Origin: Thermoplasmata archaeon
GTDB taxonomy: Archaea; Thermoplasmatota; Thermoplasmata; Lutacidiplasmatales; UBA184
Assembly (NCBI GenBank): GCA_021817605.1
Contig: JAKAUN010000010.1
Coordinates: 1 to 55,523, forward strand
Direction: 5' to 3'
Length of the DNA: 55,523 bases
A program made the translations under genes and the position numbers. The notes under the pieces were generated by a model. The model ran no database searches. It worked only from the letters and a program-made list of their open reading frames with translations, and was not told where the DNA came from. This document shows, piece by piece, positions 17,082 to 25,603 of the stretch (position 1 is the first letter of the stretch; each line of letters opens with the position of its first letter).

Positions 17082-17090
17082 GATAAGCCG
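17082..17090 (+). promoter_or_regulatory. TATA-like element before the glycosidase gene pair
   Basis: GATAAGCCG is the only A/T-rich patch in the gap. It is about 25 bases before the GTG at 17110, supporting that start over an in-frame GTG at 17098, and hints at a leaderless message. Confidence 0.5.
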
Positions 17091-17109
17091 CGAACCTGTG
17101 CGCTGGCCC

Positions 17110-17595
17110 GTGAGCGAGCGCAGGGTCGGACCGATCCTCTCGCTCCTGCGCCAGGGCTTCTCGCTCGAGCGGGAGTTCGGCAGCCACTCGCTGGAGAGCC
17201 TGCTTCGGATCGCCGAGACCGTTGAGGAATCCGTCTACGAGGCCGGCTCGCTCTCCCGCACAGCGACCGGCTTCAGGTTCGCCCTCGCCAACCCACCGCT
17301 CCGCGTCGGGGCGTTCGGCGCGATCGGGCTCTCGCTCAACGGCATCGCGATCGACCGGTCGGCGGTGCGCTTCCGCGGCGGACCCGACGACCCCTGGAGG
17401 CAGGCCGACGGGCTTGACCGCGCCCACCCCCTCCTCCTGGCCCCCGGCCGGAGGACCGAGATCGAGGCGGACGTGGAACCCTCCCGCCTCCTCGGCACCC
17501 TCAGCGTGCGCCTCGAGCTCGAGAGCGTCGCCATCCCGCCCAAGGTCTGGTTCGCGTTCCGCGACGCCCTTCGGGAGGGGGACCGGCCGCGATGA
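17110..17595 (+). CDS. Conserved hypothetical protein coupled to a glycosidase
   Basis: I do not recognise this 161-residue protein. Residues 1-50 look helical (SLLRQGFSLEREFGSH). The rest looks like a beta-sandwich with strands such as FRFALANPPLRVGAFGAIGLSLNG, and has no obvious catalytic motif or signal peptide. It may bind carbohydrate or act as a structural partner. The glycosidase gene starts inside its stop codon (ATGA), so the two are translated together. The start GTG 17110 is chosen from the promoter position. Confidence 0.55.
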   Translation: MSERRVGPILSLLRQGFSLEREFGSHSLESLLRIAETVEESVYEAGSLSRTATGFRFALANPPLRVGAFGAIGLSLNGIAIDRSAVRFRGGPDDPWRQADGLDRAHPLLLAPGRRTEIEADVEPSRLLGTLSVRLELESVAIPPKVWFAFRDALREGDRPR

Positions 17596-19775
17596 GCCCG
17601 GCAGGACCCGCCCCTCCCGGGGCCCCGGGGCATCCCACCGTGCTGCATTCCCTCTCCGCGGCGGTGCTGCTCGACCTCCGCGGGGAGATCGAGCTCGTCC
17701 GCGAGGCGCGGGGCGGGCCCGTCGAGTGGGGAGGCGTCTACGGCCAGCTCGTCCGGCTCAGCGGTCCCTGGCGCCTCGCACTCACGACCCCGGAAGGGAC
17801 CTTTGGTCTCACGGACCCACGACCCGAGGTCTCCGTCCAAGGCGCTCTCTTCGAGAGCCACCATCGGTTCGGCTCGCTCGACGCCGTGCAGCGTATCGCC
17901 CCCCTCGCTTCCCTCCCGGGGGCGATGCGGGCGCTCTCCCTGCGCTCGAGCGGCTCTGCCCCGGTGCACGTGCGCGTCACGAGCACCCTGTCGCCGTACC
18001 TCCTCCCGGTGCTGGTCGAGGGGATACGACCGGTCTCCTTCGAGGTCGAGACCGCGACCGAGGAGCTCAGGGTCCGCCACCGCGGCTTCGCCCTCTCTTT
18101 CCGGAGCGACCCCGTCCCCTCGCAGCTCTACATCGATCGCACGCCCTGGCCGGGCGGCCGACACGTCGGCCCGGTCGAGGAGATCACCTCGGCCCACGAG
18201 CTCCTCCTGCCACCGGGGGAGCCGCACGAGATCCGCTTCTGCGTGATCGGGGGCCTGGAACGGGACCTGCACGGCCTCCTGCGGGAGCTCGCCCGACCCC
18301 CCCTTCCCGACCCGGTTGCCGAAGCCGCCGAGCTTCGCCGTGCGCGGGAGGAGTGGGAGGCGTCGACACCCGAGATGTCGTTGCCGGACGCGCCGGAGCT
18401 CTCCCGGGCCTATCCGCTCGCCCGCGCGGCGCTCCGACGCCTGTACTCCCGGCCGGGGGACGGGCTCACCGGCCTGGTCGCCGGCTACCCCTGGTACTGT
18501 GCCCTCTGGTGCCGTGACATCGCCTGGATGCTCCCGGCGGTCCTTTGGCTCGGCGACCTTTCCTGGGCGGAGCGCTCGATCGACTCGGTCCTCCGTTTCC
18601 AGGCGCTCGCCGACCTGCCGGTAGTGGGCGGGGAGCTCGGCGAGCTGCCGATGCAGATCTCCCCGGGCCCGATATTCCTCTACGGAACCTCCGACACGAC
18701 CCTCTACTACCCGGCGCTCGCCCTCCAGCTGGTGCGCCACGGGTTCGATCCCGCGGCGCTCTCCTCCTGGGCGGAGCCGCTTTCCCGGGCGATCGCCTGG
18801 GGCCGTCGACGGACGGACCCGACGACCGGCCTGCTCCGTCACGGCGGGGAGGCCGCCGAGCTTGCGGCGGCGACCGAGTCGCTCGCCCGGGTCTCCTACG
18901 GGATCGACGCCGTCGACACGACGATCTGGGACTCGGCCGACCGACGCGACCACGCCCTGGACGTTCAGACCCTCTGGCACAGCGCATTGACGGCGTTCGC
19001 CGAGCTCGCCGGTGAGCTGCCCGGGGCCGGCGCCCCGGACGAGGCGGCTCGGTTGGCCGAGCGACTCGCCCGGTCGATCCGCGAGCTCTACCTCTGGCCG
19101 GCCGAGTCCTACCTCTACGATTCGATCCGTGCCGGCACGCCTGTCGCCAAGCTCCGCCCGAACGCCCTCCGCGCCGTGAGCGCGGGCCTCCTCGACCCCG
19201 CGACGGCACGGTCCGCGGTCGAGCGCGCGGCCCGTGCCGACCTCACGGCGCCGTGGGGGGTGCGGACGCTTTCCTCGGGGGACCCGGAGTACTCGCCCGA
19301 GCACTACCACGGCGGACAGGTCTGGCCGATCGCCACGGCCTGGGCGGCCGACGCCGCGCTCTCGGTAGGACGAACGGATCTCGGCCTCGGCTACCTGCGC
19401 ACCCTCGCACGGATGTTCCTGGACGAGGGAGGCGGGGCGAACGAGTGCTACCGCGGCGACCGACCCGAGCCTTTCGACTCGTGTTTCCTCCTCGGCCTGA
19501 GCGTCGGGCCGTTCCTCACGGTGCTCTTCGAGAGGCTCTGGGGGCTCAGGATCGACGCGCGGCTTCCCGCGCTCGACGTCCGCCCGTCGTTCCCTGCGGA
19601 CTGGCGGGGGGCGACCCTCGAGCGGCTGCGGATCGGGCCGGGTCAGGCGGACCTTTCGGTGGACCGGGGAAACCTCACCGTCCGCTGGAGAGGGGAACGG
19701 GCCCTCCGCGTGAGCACTCGGGCGTCGGTGGTCAGCGTCGCGCCGGGCGGCCAGGGTCTCGTCCCGATCGGCTGA
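17592..19775 (+). CDS. Amylo-alpha-1,6-glucosidase-like (glycogen-debranching) six-hairpin glycosidase
   Basis: This 727-residue protein has an N-terminal beta-sandwich (about 1-240) and a C-terminal (alpha/alpha)6 barrel, the layout of prokaryotic debranching enzymes. Barrel motifs are AGYPWYCALWCRDIAWMLP, DHALDVQTLWHSAL, RPNALRAVSAGLL and PEHYHGGQVWPIATAW, each close to a debranching-family signature. No signal peptide is seen, so it acts in the cytoplasm on glycogen or another alpha-glucan. It differs from the usual WGRD motif (WCRD), so substrate specificity is uncertain. It is coupled to the small upstream gene. Confidence 0.75.
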   Translation: MSPAGPAPPGAPGHPTVLHSLSAAVLLDLRGEIELVREARGGPVEWGGVYGQLVRLSGPWRLALTTPEGTFGLTDPRPEVSVQGALFESHHRFGSLDAVQRIAPLASLPGAMRALSLRSSGSAPVHVRVTSTLSPYLLPVLVEGIRPVSFEVETATEELRVRHRGFALSFRSDPVPSQLYIDRTPWPGGRHVGPVEEITSAHELLLPPGEPHEIRFCVIGGLERDLHGLLRELARPPLPDPVAEAAELRRAREEWEASTPEMSLPDAPELSRAYPLARAALRRLYSRPGDGLTGLVAGYPWYCALWCRDIAWMLPAVLWLGDLSWAERSIDSVLRFQALADLPVVGGELGELPMQISPGPIFLYGTSDTTLYYPALALQLVRHGFDPAALSSWAEPLSRAIAWGRRRTDPTTGLLRHGGEAAELAAATESLARVSYGIDAVDTTIWDSADRRDHALDVQTLWHSALTAFAELAGELPGAGAPDEAARLAERLARSIRELYLWPAESYLYDSIRAGTPVAKLRPNALRAVSAGLLDPATARSAVERAARADLTAPWGVRTLSSGDPEYSPEHYHGGQVWPIATAWAADAALSVGRTDLGLGYLRTLARMFLDEGGGANECYRGDRPEPFDSCFLLGLSVGPFLTVLFERLWGLRIDARLPALDVRPSFPADWRGATLERLRIGPGQADLSVDRGNLTVRWRGERALRVSTRASVVSVAPGGQGLVPIG

Positions 19776-19800
19776 CCCCCTCCGGAGACCCGCCGGAGCC

Positions 19801-19808
19801 TTCATAGT
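19801..19808 (+). promoter_or_regulatory. TATA-like promoter of the ABC exporter operon
   Basis: TTCATAGT lies about 25 bases before the ATG at 19829 in an otherwise GC-rich gap, matching the leaderless pattern of the window. Confidence 0.5.
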
Positions 19809-19828
19809 CGCGGGTTCTAGGACGGTTC

Positions 19829-20761
19829 ATGGCCGAGGCAGTGGAGGTCTCCGACCTCGTCAAGGTGTACGGGGAGCTGCGGGCGGTCGACGGGATCGAC
19901 GTGCGGGTGGCCACGGGCACGGTCTTCGCCTTCCTCGGCCCCAACGGGGCGGGGAAGACCACCACGGTCGAGATCCTCGAGGGACTGCGTCGTGCGACCT
20001 CGGGAACCGTCCGCGTCCTGGGCCTCGACCCGTGGCGGGACGGGGAGCGGCTCCACCGCCGCATCGGCGTCATTCCGCAGGACTTCCGCTTCTTCGAGAA
20101 GATCACCGCCAGGGAGGCGATCGAGTACTACCGTGAGCTGTTCGGTTCCCGGGTCGACGCGGGCGAGCTCCTCGCACGGGTCGAGCTCCTGGACAAGGCC
20201 GACGCGCGCTTCGACACCCTCTCCGGTGGGCAGAAGCAGAAGCTCGGCCTCGCCCTCGCCCTGACCAACGAGCCGGAGGTCTGCTTCCTGGACGAGCCGA
20301 CCACCGGCCTCGACCCCCACGCACGGCGGGCGATCTGGAGCGTCGTCCGGTCGCTGCGCGCGGAGGGGCGGACCGTCTTCCTCACGACCCACTACCTCGA
20401 GGAGGCCGAGCTGCTCGCCGACCGCGTGGCGGTCATCAACCGCGGACGGATCATCGCCGCGGGAACTCCGCGGGAGATCATCGACGCGCACGGCCGGCCG
20501 ACCCGGCTCAAGGTCCGCGCCGACGCCTCGCTCGCGCCCCTCCTCAAGGAGCGCCTCGGACTCGATGCCCGAGCCGCGAACGGGCAGGTGGAGGTCGACC
20601 TGCGCGACCACAAGGACGCGCTCCGGGTGCTCGAGGCGATCGAGGGCTCGGGGCTCCCGTGGGACGCCCTCGCGACCGAGACCGACACGCTCGAGGATGT
20701 CTTCGTGCGTCTGGTCGGGAGGATGGACGAAGGAACCCTGAGCTCGGAGGCACCGTCGTGA
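19829..20761 (+). CDS. ABC transporter ATP-binding subunit (ABC-2 exporter type)
   Basis: This 310-residue ATPase powers export by the permease encoded next. It has Walker A GPNGAGKTT, a Q-loop region (IGVIPQDFRFFEKITAREA), the signature LSGGQKQKLGLALAL, Walker B VCFLDEPTTGLDP and the H-loop TTHYLEEAE. An additional C-terminal domain after residue 220 is typical of DrrA/CcmA-like exporters for drugs or lipids. It overlaps the permease start in a GTGA. The substrate cannot be read from the sequence. Confidence 0.93.
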   Translation: MAEAVEVSDLVKVYGELRAVDGIDVRVATGTVFAFLGPNGAGKTTTVEILEGLRRATSGTVRVLGLDPWRDGERLHRRIGVIPQDFRFFEKITAREAIEYYRELFGSRVDAGELLARVELLDKADARFDTLSGGQKQKLGLALALTNEPEVCFLDEPTTGLDPHARRAIWSVVRSLRAEGRTVFLTTHYLEEAELLADRVAVINRGRIIAAGTPREIIDAHGRPTRLKVRADASLAPLLKERLGLDARAANGQVEVDLRDHKDALRVLEAIEGSGLPWDALATETDTLEDVFVRLVGRMDEGTLSSEAPS

Positions 20762-21873
20762 ACGGCCGACGGATCCTGGCGGACTTCCGCGTCGTCTACC
20801 GCTCCTACACCCGCAACCCGATCGCGCTGTTCTTCTCCCTCGTCTTCCCCGTGATCCTCGTCGGGATGTTCGGGGTGATCTTCTCCGCCACCAGCAGCAC
20901 GACCCTGACCGTCTACGCGGTCAACGACGACCACGGCTCGGCGACCAGCCGTGCCTTCCTTTCCGCGCTCAACAACACGAGCGTCGTGAAGATCTCCCTC
21001 GCCCCGGTGAGCTCCGGGGACCTCGCCGCCTGGCTCGGCGCCCACGACCATCCGGTGGGCCTCGTCATCCCGAGAGGGTTCGCGGCGAACTACTCGAACG
21101 GGACCACCACGAACCTCACGGTCTACATCGACCCGCAGGACGAGGCGTCGAGCGGGGCGGTCCTGGGCGCGGTCCAGGGGGTTGTGGACCGCTTCAACCT
21201 TCTCGCCGTCTGCAGCCCGCCGGCGAGCTGCGCCCCCGTGGTCGGGATCCGGACGGCGAACGTCGGCAGTCCGGTCTTCAGGTACATCGACTACCTCATT
21301 CCGGGGCTGGTCGGCTTCTCGATCCTGACGAGCCCGATGTTCTCCCTCGTCGACATCAGCTCGAACTACCGCAAGGAGGGGATCTTCCGCGAGCTCTCCC
21401 TCACCCCCCTCTCCCGTGCCGAGTGGCTCACCGCCCGCGTGGTCTGGTACGTGCTCCTCACCTTCGTCTCGGCGGGGATCATGATCGGCCTCGGCATCTA
21501 CGCCTTCGGCGCCCACGTCACCCTGAGCGCGGGGCTGCTTCCGTTCCTGGTCGTCGGCCCGTTCTTCTTCGTCTCCCTGGGAATGCTCTGCGGGTCGGTC
21601 GCCCCTACCCCCGAGAGCGCTGCGGTGATCGGCAACATCGTCACCTTCCCGATGATGTTCCTCTCGGGGACGTTCTTCCCCGTGGCGAGCTTCCCTCCCG
21701 CCCTCCGGGCGGTCGCCGACGTCCTGCCGCTCTACTACGTGATCGACGGGATGAACCAGGTGATGCTCTTCGCGAACATGGCCCGGGCCGCCACCGACCT
21801 GCTGATCCTCGTCATCGCGTCCGTGATCGTCTTCCTGCTCGCGGTCCGGACGTTCCGCTGGAGGGATGAGTGA
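20758..21873 (+). CDS. ABC-2 type permease
   Basis: This 371-residue membrane subunit has one N-terminal helix (LFFSLVFPVILVGMFGVIF), a large extracytoplasmic domain of about 160 residues, and five further helices. The outside domain holds several N-glycosylation sequons (NNTS, NYSNGTTTNLT), consistent with an archaeal surface loop. The GTG start at 20758 lies in the ATPase stop. It would pair with the preceding ATPase as a homodimeric exporter. The following flavin-reductase-like gene overlaps by 4 bases. Confidence 0.9.
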   Translation: MNGRRILADFRVVYRSYTRNPIALFFSLVFPVILVGMFGVIFSATSSTTLTVYAVNDDHGSATSRAFLSALNNTSVVKISLAPVSSGDLAAWLGAHDHPVGLVIPRGFAANYSNGTTTNLTVYIDPQDEASSGAVLGAVQGVVDRFNLLAVCSPPASCAPVVGIRTANVGSPVFRYIDYLIPGLVGFSILTSPMFSLVDISSNYRKEGIFRELSLTPLSRAEWLTARVVWYVLLTFVSAGIMIGLGIYAFGAHVTLSAGLLPFLVVGPFFFVSLGMLCGSVAPTPESAAVIGNIVTFPMMFLSGTFFPVASFPPALRAVADVLPLYYVIDGMNQVMLFANMARAATDLLILVIASVIVFLLAVRTFRWRDE

Positions 21874-22403
21874 GCGAAGGCGGTCCCCGGCGGGGTGACA
21901 CGGCCGCGTTCCGCTCGCTCATGTCCCGCTGGGCGACCGGGGTCAGCGTCGTGACCGCGACCGACCAGGGCCACGACGCGGGCCTCACCGTCAACGCGCT
22001 CCTGTCGATCTCCCTCGATCCACCCTCGGTCCTCGTGAGCCTGATGCGCGGCGTCGACACCCTACCGGTGCTCGAGCGGGCCAAGGTGTTCGGGGTGAGC
22101 CTCCTCTCCGCGAGCCAACGCCACCTTTCCGAGCGGTTCGCGCGCGCGATCCCGTCGCAGGAGAAGTTCGAGGGGGTGGCGTTCCGCCGCGGCACGACCG
22201 GCGTGCCGCTCCTCGAGGGGTCGCTCGGGACCCTCGAGTGCCGCCTGGTGTCGATGACCGAGGTCTTCGACCATTTCCTGCTCGTCGGAGAGGTCCTCGG
22301 GCTCGAGCTCGGCCGGGAGGAAAGCCCCCTGCTGTTCTACCGCTCGGGCTACGCGACGGCGGAGGGCGGAGACCGTCTCCAGCTCCCGCCTGCCGGCCGC
22401 TGA
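21870..22403 (+). CDS. Flavin reductase-like FMN-binding protein
   Basis: This 177-residue protein belongs to the flavin reductase-like split-barrel family, using NAD(P)H to reduce FMN or FAD, or simply binding FMN. Seen are RWATGVSVVTATDQGHDAGLTVNALLSISLDPPSVLVSL, broken here by beta strands as in the family, then the VFGVSLLSASQ and FDHFLLVGEVLGLE segments. Its GTG start lies in the permease stop (4-base overlap), so it belongs to the ABC operon. What it reduces there is unknown. Confidence 0.85.
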   Translation: MSEGGPRRGDTAAFRSLMSRWATGVSVVTATDQGHDAGLTVNALLSISLDPPSVLVSLMRGVDTLPVLERAKVFGVSLLSASQRHLSERFARAIPSQEKFEGVAFRRGTTGVPLLEGSLGTLECRLVSMTEVFDHFLLVGEVLGLELGREESPLLFYRSGYATAEGGDRLQLPPAGR

Positions 22404-22463
22404 CCGCGGACGGGCCTCCGCCCGGCCGGAGGCTCCGGACGGGTCCTCCGCGGGCCAGGGACG

Positions 22464-22473
22464 CCTTTTAACC
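22464..22473 (+). promoter_or_regulatory. TATA-like promoter of thioredoxin reductase
   Basis: CCTTTTAACC lies centred about 27 bases before the GTG at 22495. The spacing fits a leaderless transcript that begins at or next to the start codon. Confidence 0.6.
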
Positions 22474-22494
22474 CCCGCTCGGCCTCGAAGGTAC

Positions 22495-23460
22495 GTGGCC
22501 GAGAAAGAAGGGGAGGTTGTTCCCCTGGTCATCATCGGCAGCGGTCCGGCAGGGCTCACGGCCGCGCTCTACGCCGGCCGCGCCGAGCTAAAGCCACTCG
22601 TCATCAGCGGTGTGCCGGCGGGCGGCCAACTGCTCATCACGACGGAAGTGGAGAACTTCCCGGGCTTTCCCGAGGGGATCCAGGGACCCGAGCTCATCGA
22701 CAGGATGCGGCGTCAGGCGGCACGCTTCGGCGCCACGTTCCTGGACGAGAACGTGACGCGGGTCGACTTCAAGGAGCGGCCCTTCGTCGTGGAGACCGGC
22801 ACCCGGGGCAGGATAAGGGCCCGGGCCGTCATCGTCGCCACGGGGGCGAATGCCCGATGGCTGGGGCTCGACTCCGAGCAGCGGCTGGTCGGCCACGGCG
22901 TGAGCGCCTGCGCCACCTGCGACGGGTTCTTCTTCAAGGGGGTCGACCTCGCGGTCGTCGGCGGGGGCGACAGCGCGATGGAAGAGGCGCTCTTCCTCAC
23001 GAACTTCGCCCGCAAGGTGACCCTCCTCCACCGTCGCGGCGAGCTGCGGGCCAGCCGGATCATGCAGGAGCGGGTGCGCACGCACCCGAAGATCACCCTG
23101 CTCCTCGAGAGCGAGGTCACGGAGGTCGTCGGTGGCGAGAAGGTCGAGGGGCTGCGCCTCCGCAACACCCGGACGGGCGCGGAGAGCCTCCTCAAGGTCG
23201 GGGGGCTCTTCGTGGCGATCGGCCACGAGCCGGCGACCCAGGTCTTCCGCGGCTCGCTCGACCTGGACGAATTCGGCTACGTCCGGGTCCACGCCGGGAC
23301 CCGTACGAGCGTCGAGGGGGTCTTCGCCGCCGGTGACGTCCACGACCGTCGCTACCGCCAGGCAGTGAGCGCGGCCGGCGACGGCTGCATGGCCGCGATC
23401 GACGCGGAGCGCTATCTCGCCGAGCAGCACGTCAGCGCGACGCCCCCGGCTCCGAGTTAG
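22495..23460 (+). CDS. trxB: Thioredoxin-disulfide reductase
   Basis: This 321-residue flavoprotein reduces thioredoxin-like proteins. It has the FAD motif VIIGSGPAGLTAALYAGRA, the redox-active CATC at 139-142, a second nucleotide-binding motif LAVVGGGDSAMEEALFLT with HRRGELRAS, and the C-terminal FAD site VFAAGDVHDRRYRQ. The HRR motif suggests NADPH use. The start is GTG 22495, set by the TATA-like element 27 bases upstream. The next promoter begins directly after its stop. Confidence 0.94.
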   Translation: MAEKEGEVVPLVIIGSGPAGLTAALYAGRAELKPLVISGVPAGGQLLITTEVENFPGFPEGIQGPELIDRMRRQAARFGATFLDENVTRVDFKERPFVVETGTRGRIRARAVIVATGANARWLGLDSEQRLVGHGVSACATCDGFFFKGVDLAVVGGGDSAMEEALFLTNFARKVTLLHRRGELRASRIMQERVRTHPKITLLLESEVTEVVGGEKVEGLRLRNTRTGAESLLKVGGLFVAIGHEPATQVFRGSLDLDEFGYVRVHAGTRTSVEGVFAAGDVHDRRYRQAVSAAGDGCMAAIDAERYLAEQHVSATPPAPS

Positions 23461-23461
23461 C

Positions 23462-23470
23462 CCTTAAATA
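23462..23470 (+). promoter_or_regulatory. TATA-like promoter of the ferredoxin/GGR genes
   Basis: CCTTAAATA is a good TATA match only a few bases after the trxB stop. The expected transcription start is near 23493, which favours a GTG start at 23504 for the ferredoxin rather than the GTG at 23483. Confidence 0.65.
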
Positions 23471-23503
23471 GATTCCCGCACGGTGGGAGCGGGGAGCGCG
23501 CGG

Positions 23504-23695
23504 GTGCCGAGCAAGAAGAGCCTCCACATCGAATCTTCCGGCCAGGTGTGCATCTACTGCGGCGCCTGCGTCGGCGTCTGCCCGCTCAACTGCATCTACC
23601 TGGACGAGACCCGGATCACCTTCGACGAGAAGGTCTGCACTCGCTGCGAGATCTGCGTCAAGGGCTGCCCGGTCGGGGCGATCGAGATCGGCTGA
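23504..23695 (+). CDS. 2[4Fe-4S] ferredoxin
   Basis: This 63-residue electron carrier has two cysteine clusters: C16, C19, C22 and C26 in CIYCGACVGVCP, and C45, C48, C51 and C55 in CTRCEICVKGCP. Each set can hold one [4Fe-4S] centre. It lies 21 bases before the geranylgeranyl reductase gene, so it is probably the electron donor for saturating lipid isoprenoid chains. GTG 23504 is preferred as start from promoter spacing. Confidence 0.92.
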   Translation: MPSKKSLHIESSGQVCIYCGACVGVCPLNCIYLDETRITFDEKVCTRCEICVKGCPVGAIEIG

Positions 23696-23716
23696 GGTCG
23701 AAAGAACAGAGGAACG

Positions 23717-24907
23717 ATGTCCACGGAACTCTCCACCGACGTGCTCGTCATCGGCGCTGGCCCCGCCGGGAGCATGACCGCGAAATGGGCCGCCAAGGCG
23801 GGCGCCTCCGTGCTCATGATCGAGAAGCGCCAGGAGATTGGAAGCCCCGTACGCTGCGGCGAGGGAATGAGCAAGGACTGGCTCAAGGAGGTGGGCATCA
23901 CCCCGGGCCGGTGGATCAACCTCGAGGTCGAGGGAGCCCGCATCTTCTCCCCGAGCGAGAAGGTCTTCGAGATCAACGAGAAGAGCGCAGGCAACGAGGT
24001 CGGCTACGTCGTCGAGCGCGACGCCTTCGACAAGCAGCTGGCGATCGACGCCGCCAACGCCGGCGTCGAGATACGCCTCAAGACCGCGGCGCTCGGCATG
24101 CTCAAGGAAGGCTCACGGGTGGTCGGGGCGAAGGTCAAGCATTTCGGCGAAACGTTCGACATCCGCGCCAAGGTCACCATCGGAGCCGACGGCTTCGAGA
24201 GCCAGGTCGGGCGGTGGGCCGGGATCCCGACCAACATCGCCACGCGCGACATGGACACCTGCCTGCAGTACCGCATGACGAACGTCGACTCCGACGTGCG
24301 CTACTGCGACTTCTTCCTCGGGAAGGTCGCCCCGGGCGGCTACGTCTGGGTCTTCCCGAAGGGGGACGGGCTCGCCAACGTCGGGATCGGCGTGCAGGTG
24401 AGCCAAGTGAAGAACCCGGCCGACGCGAAGACCTACCTCGACCGGTGGATCGACAAGCACCCGGGCTACGCCAAGGGCAAGAAGATCGACATGGTCGGCG
24501 GCGGGGTCTCGATCTCCCCCCCTCTCAAGCAGACGGTCACCGACGGGCTCATGCTGGTCGGGGACGCCGCACGGATGATCGACCCGCTCACCGGCGGAGG
24601 GATCGCCAACGGCTGCATCGCAGGGAAGATCTGCGGGACGGTCGCCGCCGAGTCCGTCCGGAGCGGGGACGCCTCCAAGGAGTTCTTCCAGCGCTACGAG
24701 AAGGGCTGGAGGGCGCGTCTCGAGGAGAAGCTCTACCGCAACTGGCTCGCGAAGGAGAAGCTCGTCTCGCTGAGCGACGAGACGTTCGACAAGATCGTGG
24801 AGGTGCTTGCCGGGGTGCGCCTCGAGAAGCTCAACGTCCACAACATCCTGAAGGCGGTCCACACCAAGTACCCCGAGGTGACCCGGGAGTTCGAAGCGTT
24901 CCTCTGA
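23717..24907 (+). CDS. Geranylgeranyl reductase (archaeal lipid saturation)
   Basis: This 396-residue flavoprotein hydrogenates the double bonds of digeranylgeranylglycerophospholipid. Seen are the FAD motif VLVIGAGPAGSMTAKWAAKAG with IEKRQEIG, the CGEG segment, GGYVWVFPKGDGLANVGIG (the lipid-cavity motif YxWxFP) and the FAD-binding GDAARMIDPLTGGGIANG. It is downstream of the ferredoxin gene with 21 bases between, as in other archaea. The start is ATG 23717, with AGAGGAA upstream. Confidence 0.94.
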   Translation: MSTELSTDVLVIGAGPAGSMTAKWAAKAGASVLMIEKRQEIGSPVRCGEGMSKDWLKEVGITPGRWINLEVEGARIFSPSEKVFEINEKSAGNEVGYVVERDAFDKQLAIDAANAGVEIRLKTAALGMLKEGSRVVGAKVKHFGETFDIRAKVTIGADGFESQVGRWAGIPTNIATRDMDTCLQYRMTNVDSDVRYCDFFLGKVAPGGYVWVFPKGDGLANVGIGVQVSQVKNPADAKTYLDRWIDKHPGYAKGKKIDMVGGGVSISPPLKQTVTDGLMLVGDAARMIDPLTGGGIANGCIAGKICGTVAAESVRSGDASKEFFQRYEKGWRARLEEKLYRNWLAKEKLVSLSDETFDKIVEVLAGVRLEKLNVHNILKAVHTKYPEVTREFEAFL

Positions 24908-24921
24908 ACGCCTCCCCCACG

Positions 24922-25545
24922 ATGCCCGGAGCTCCGAACCGACCCCCCGAGGTCGCCGCACCCCCGCCGCCGAAGGCGGCCGAGCCGCCCGAGCTCAAGG
25001 TCGTCCGCCGTCTCGTGCCCTCGCACGTCGCGCTGCTGCTCGACTCGTGGAAGGGTCCCCTCTCCCCCGAGCTCTCGGGCCCGTTCGAGAAGGCGGAGAG
25101 CTCGCTCGCGGCCGGCGACCTCGCGGGGGCGACCAGTGCCCTCGACCTCCTCGCGATCCGTTTCGCCGAGCCGCGCTGGCCGTCGCTGCCCGAGCCGTTC
25201 CGCCGCCTTCGCGTCGCGATCCCGGTGCCGGTACCTCCGCACTGGGACCCCGAGCACGAGATGACCACGGCCGAGAGAGAGGCACGCCGCGCCCGCAGGA
25301 TCGCCGACGACCAGCTCGTCCTCGCCGAGGCGTGCGTCACCTGGGCCGCGGGCCACGGCCTCGAGACCGCCGAGCTCCGCTCCCTCGTGGAGGAGGCCCG
25401 CTCCGCCCTCGGCCCCGACGGGGTGGGGGAAGGGTTCTACCCACGGATCGACATGCTCTGGTCGCGACTTCGCGAGCAGCTCCCGCGGCCGAGGACCGCC
25501 GCCCGCGCCCCCCCACCCCGGACCGCCGCGGCGGACGAGGCGTGA
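24922..25545 (+). CDS. Conserved hypothetical helical protein downstream of geranylgeranyl reductase
   Basis: This 207-residue protein has a proline-rich N-terminal tail (residues 1-30) and a mainly helical body containing PSHVALLLDSWKG and TTAEREARRARRIADDQLVLAEA, with a helical repeat-like feel. It ends in a disordered Pro/Ala/Arg tail. It has no signal or membrane segment. It starts 14 bases after geranylgeranyl reductase, so it is probably in that operon, but I cannot assign a function. Confidence 0.6.
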   Translation: MPGAPNRPPEVAAPPPPKAAEPPELKVVRRLVPSHVALLLDSWKGPLSPELSGPFEKAESSLAAGDLAGATSALDLLAIRFAEPRWPSLPEPFRRLRVAIPVPVPPHWDPEHEMTTAEREARRARRIADDQLVLAEACVTWAAGHGLETAELRSLVEEARSALGPDGVGEGFYPRIDMLWSRLREQLPRPRTAARAPPPRTAAADEA

Positions 25546-25603
25546 GCCGCTCGTCCCTCCCGCCGCGCTTCCGACAACCTTTCGTTCGACGGCTCTTCGG
25601 GTC

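Noticed and set aside
17235-19805. 856-residue minus-strand ORF opposite the debranching enzyme
   Set aside because: High GC makes stop codons rare on the opposite strand. The translation is Arg/Glu-rich without domains and the plus strand carries a complete glycosidase.
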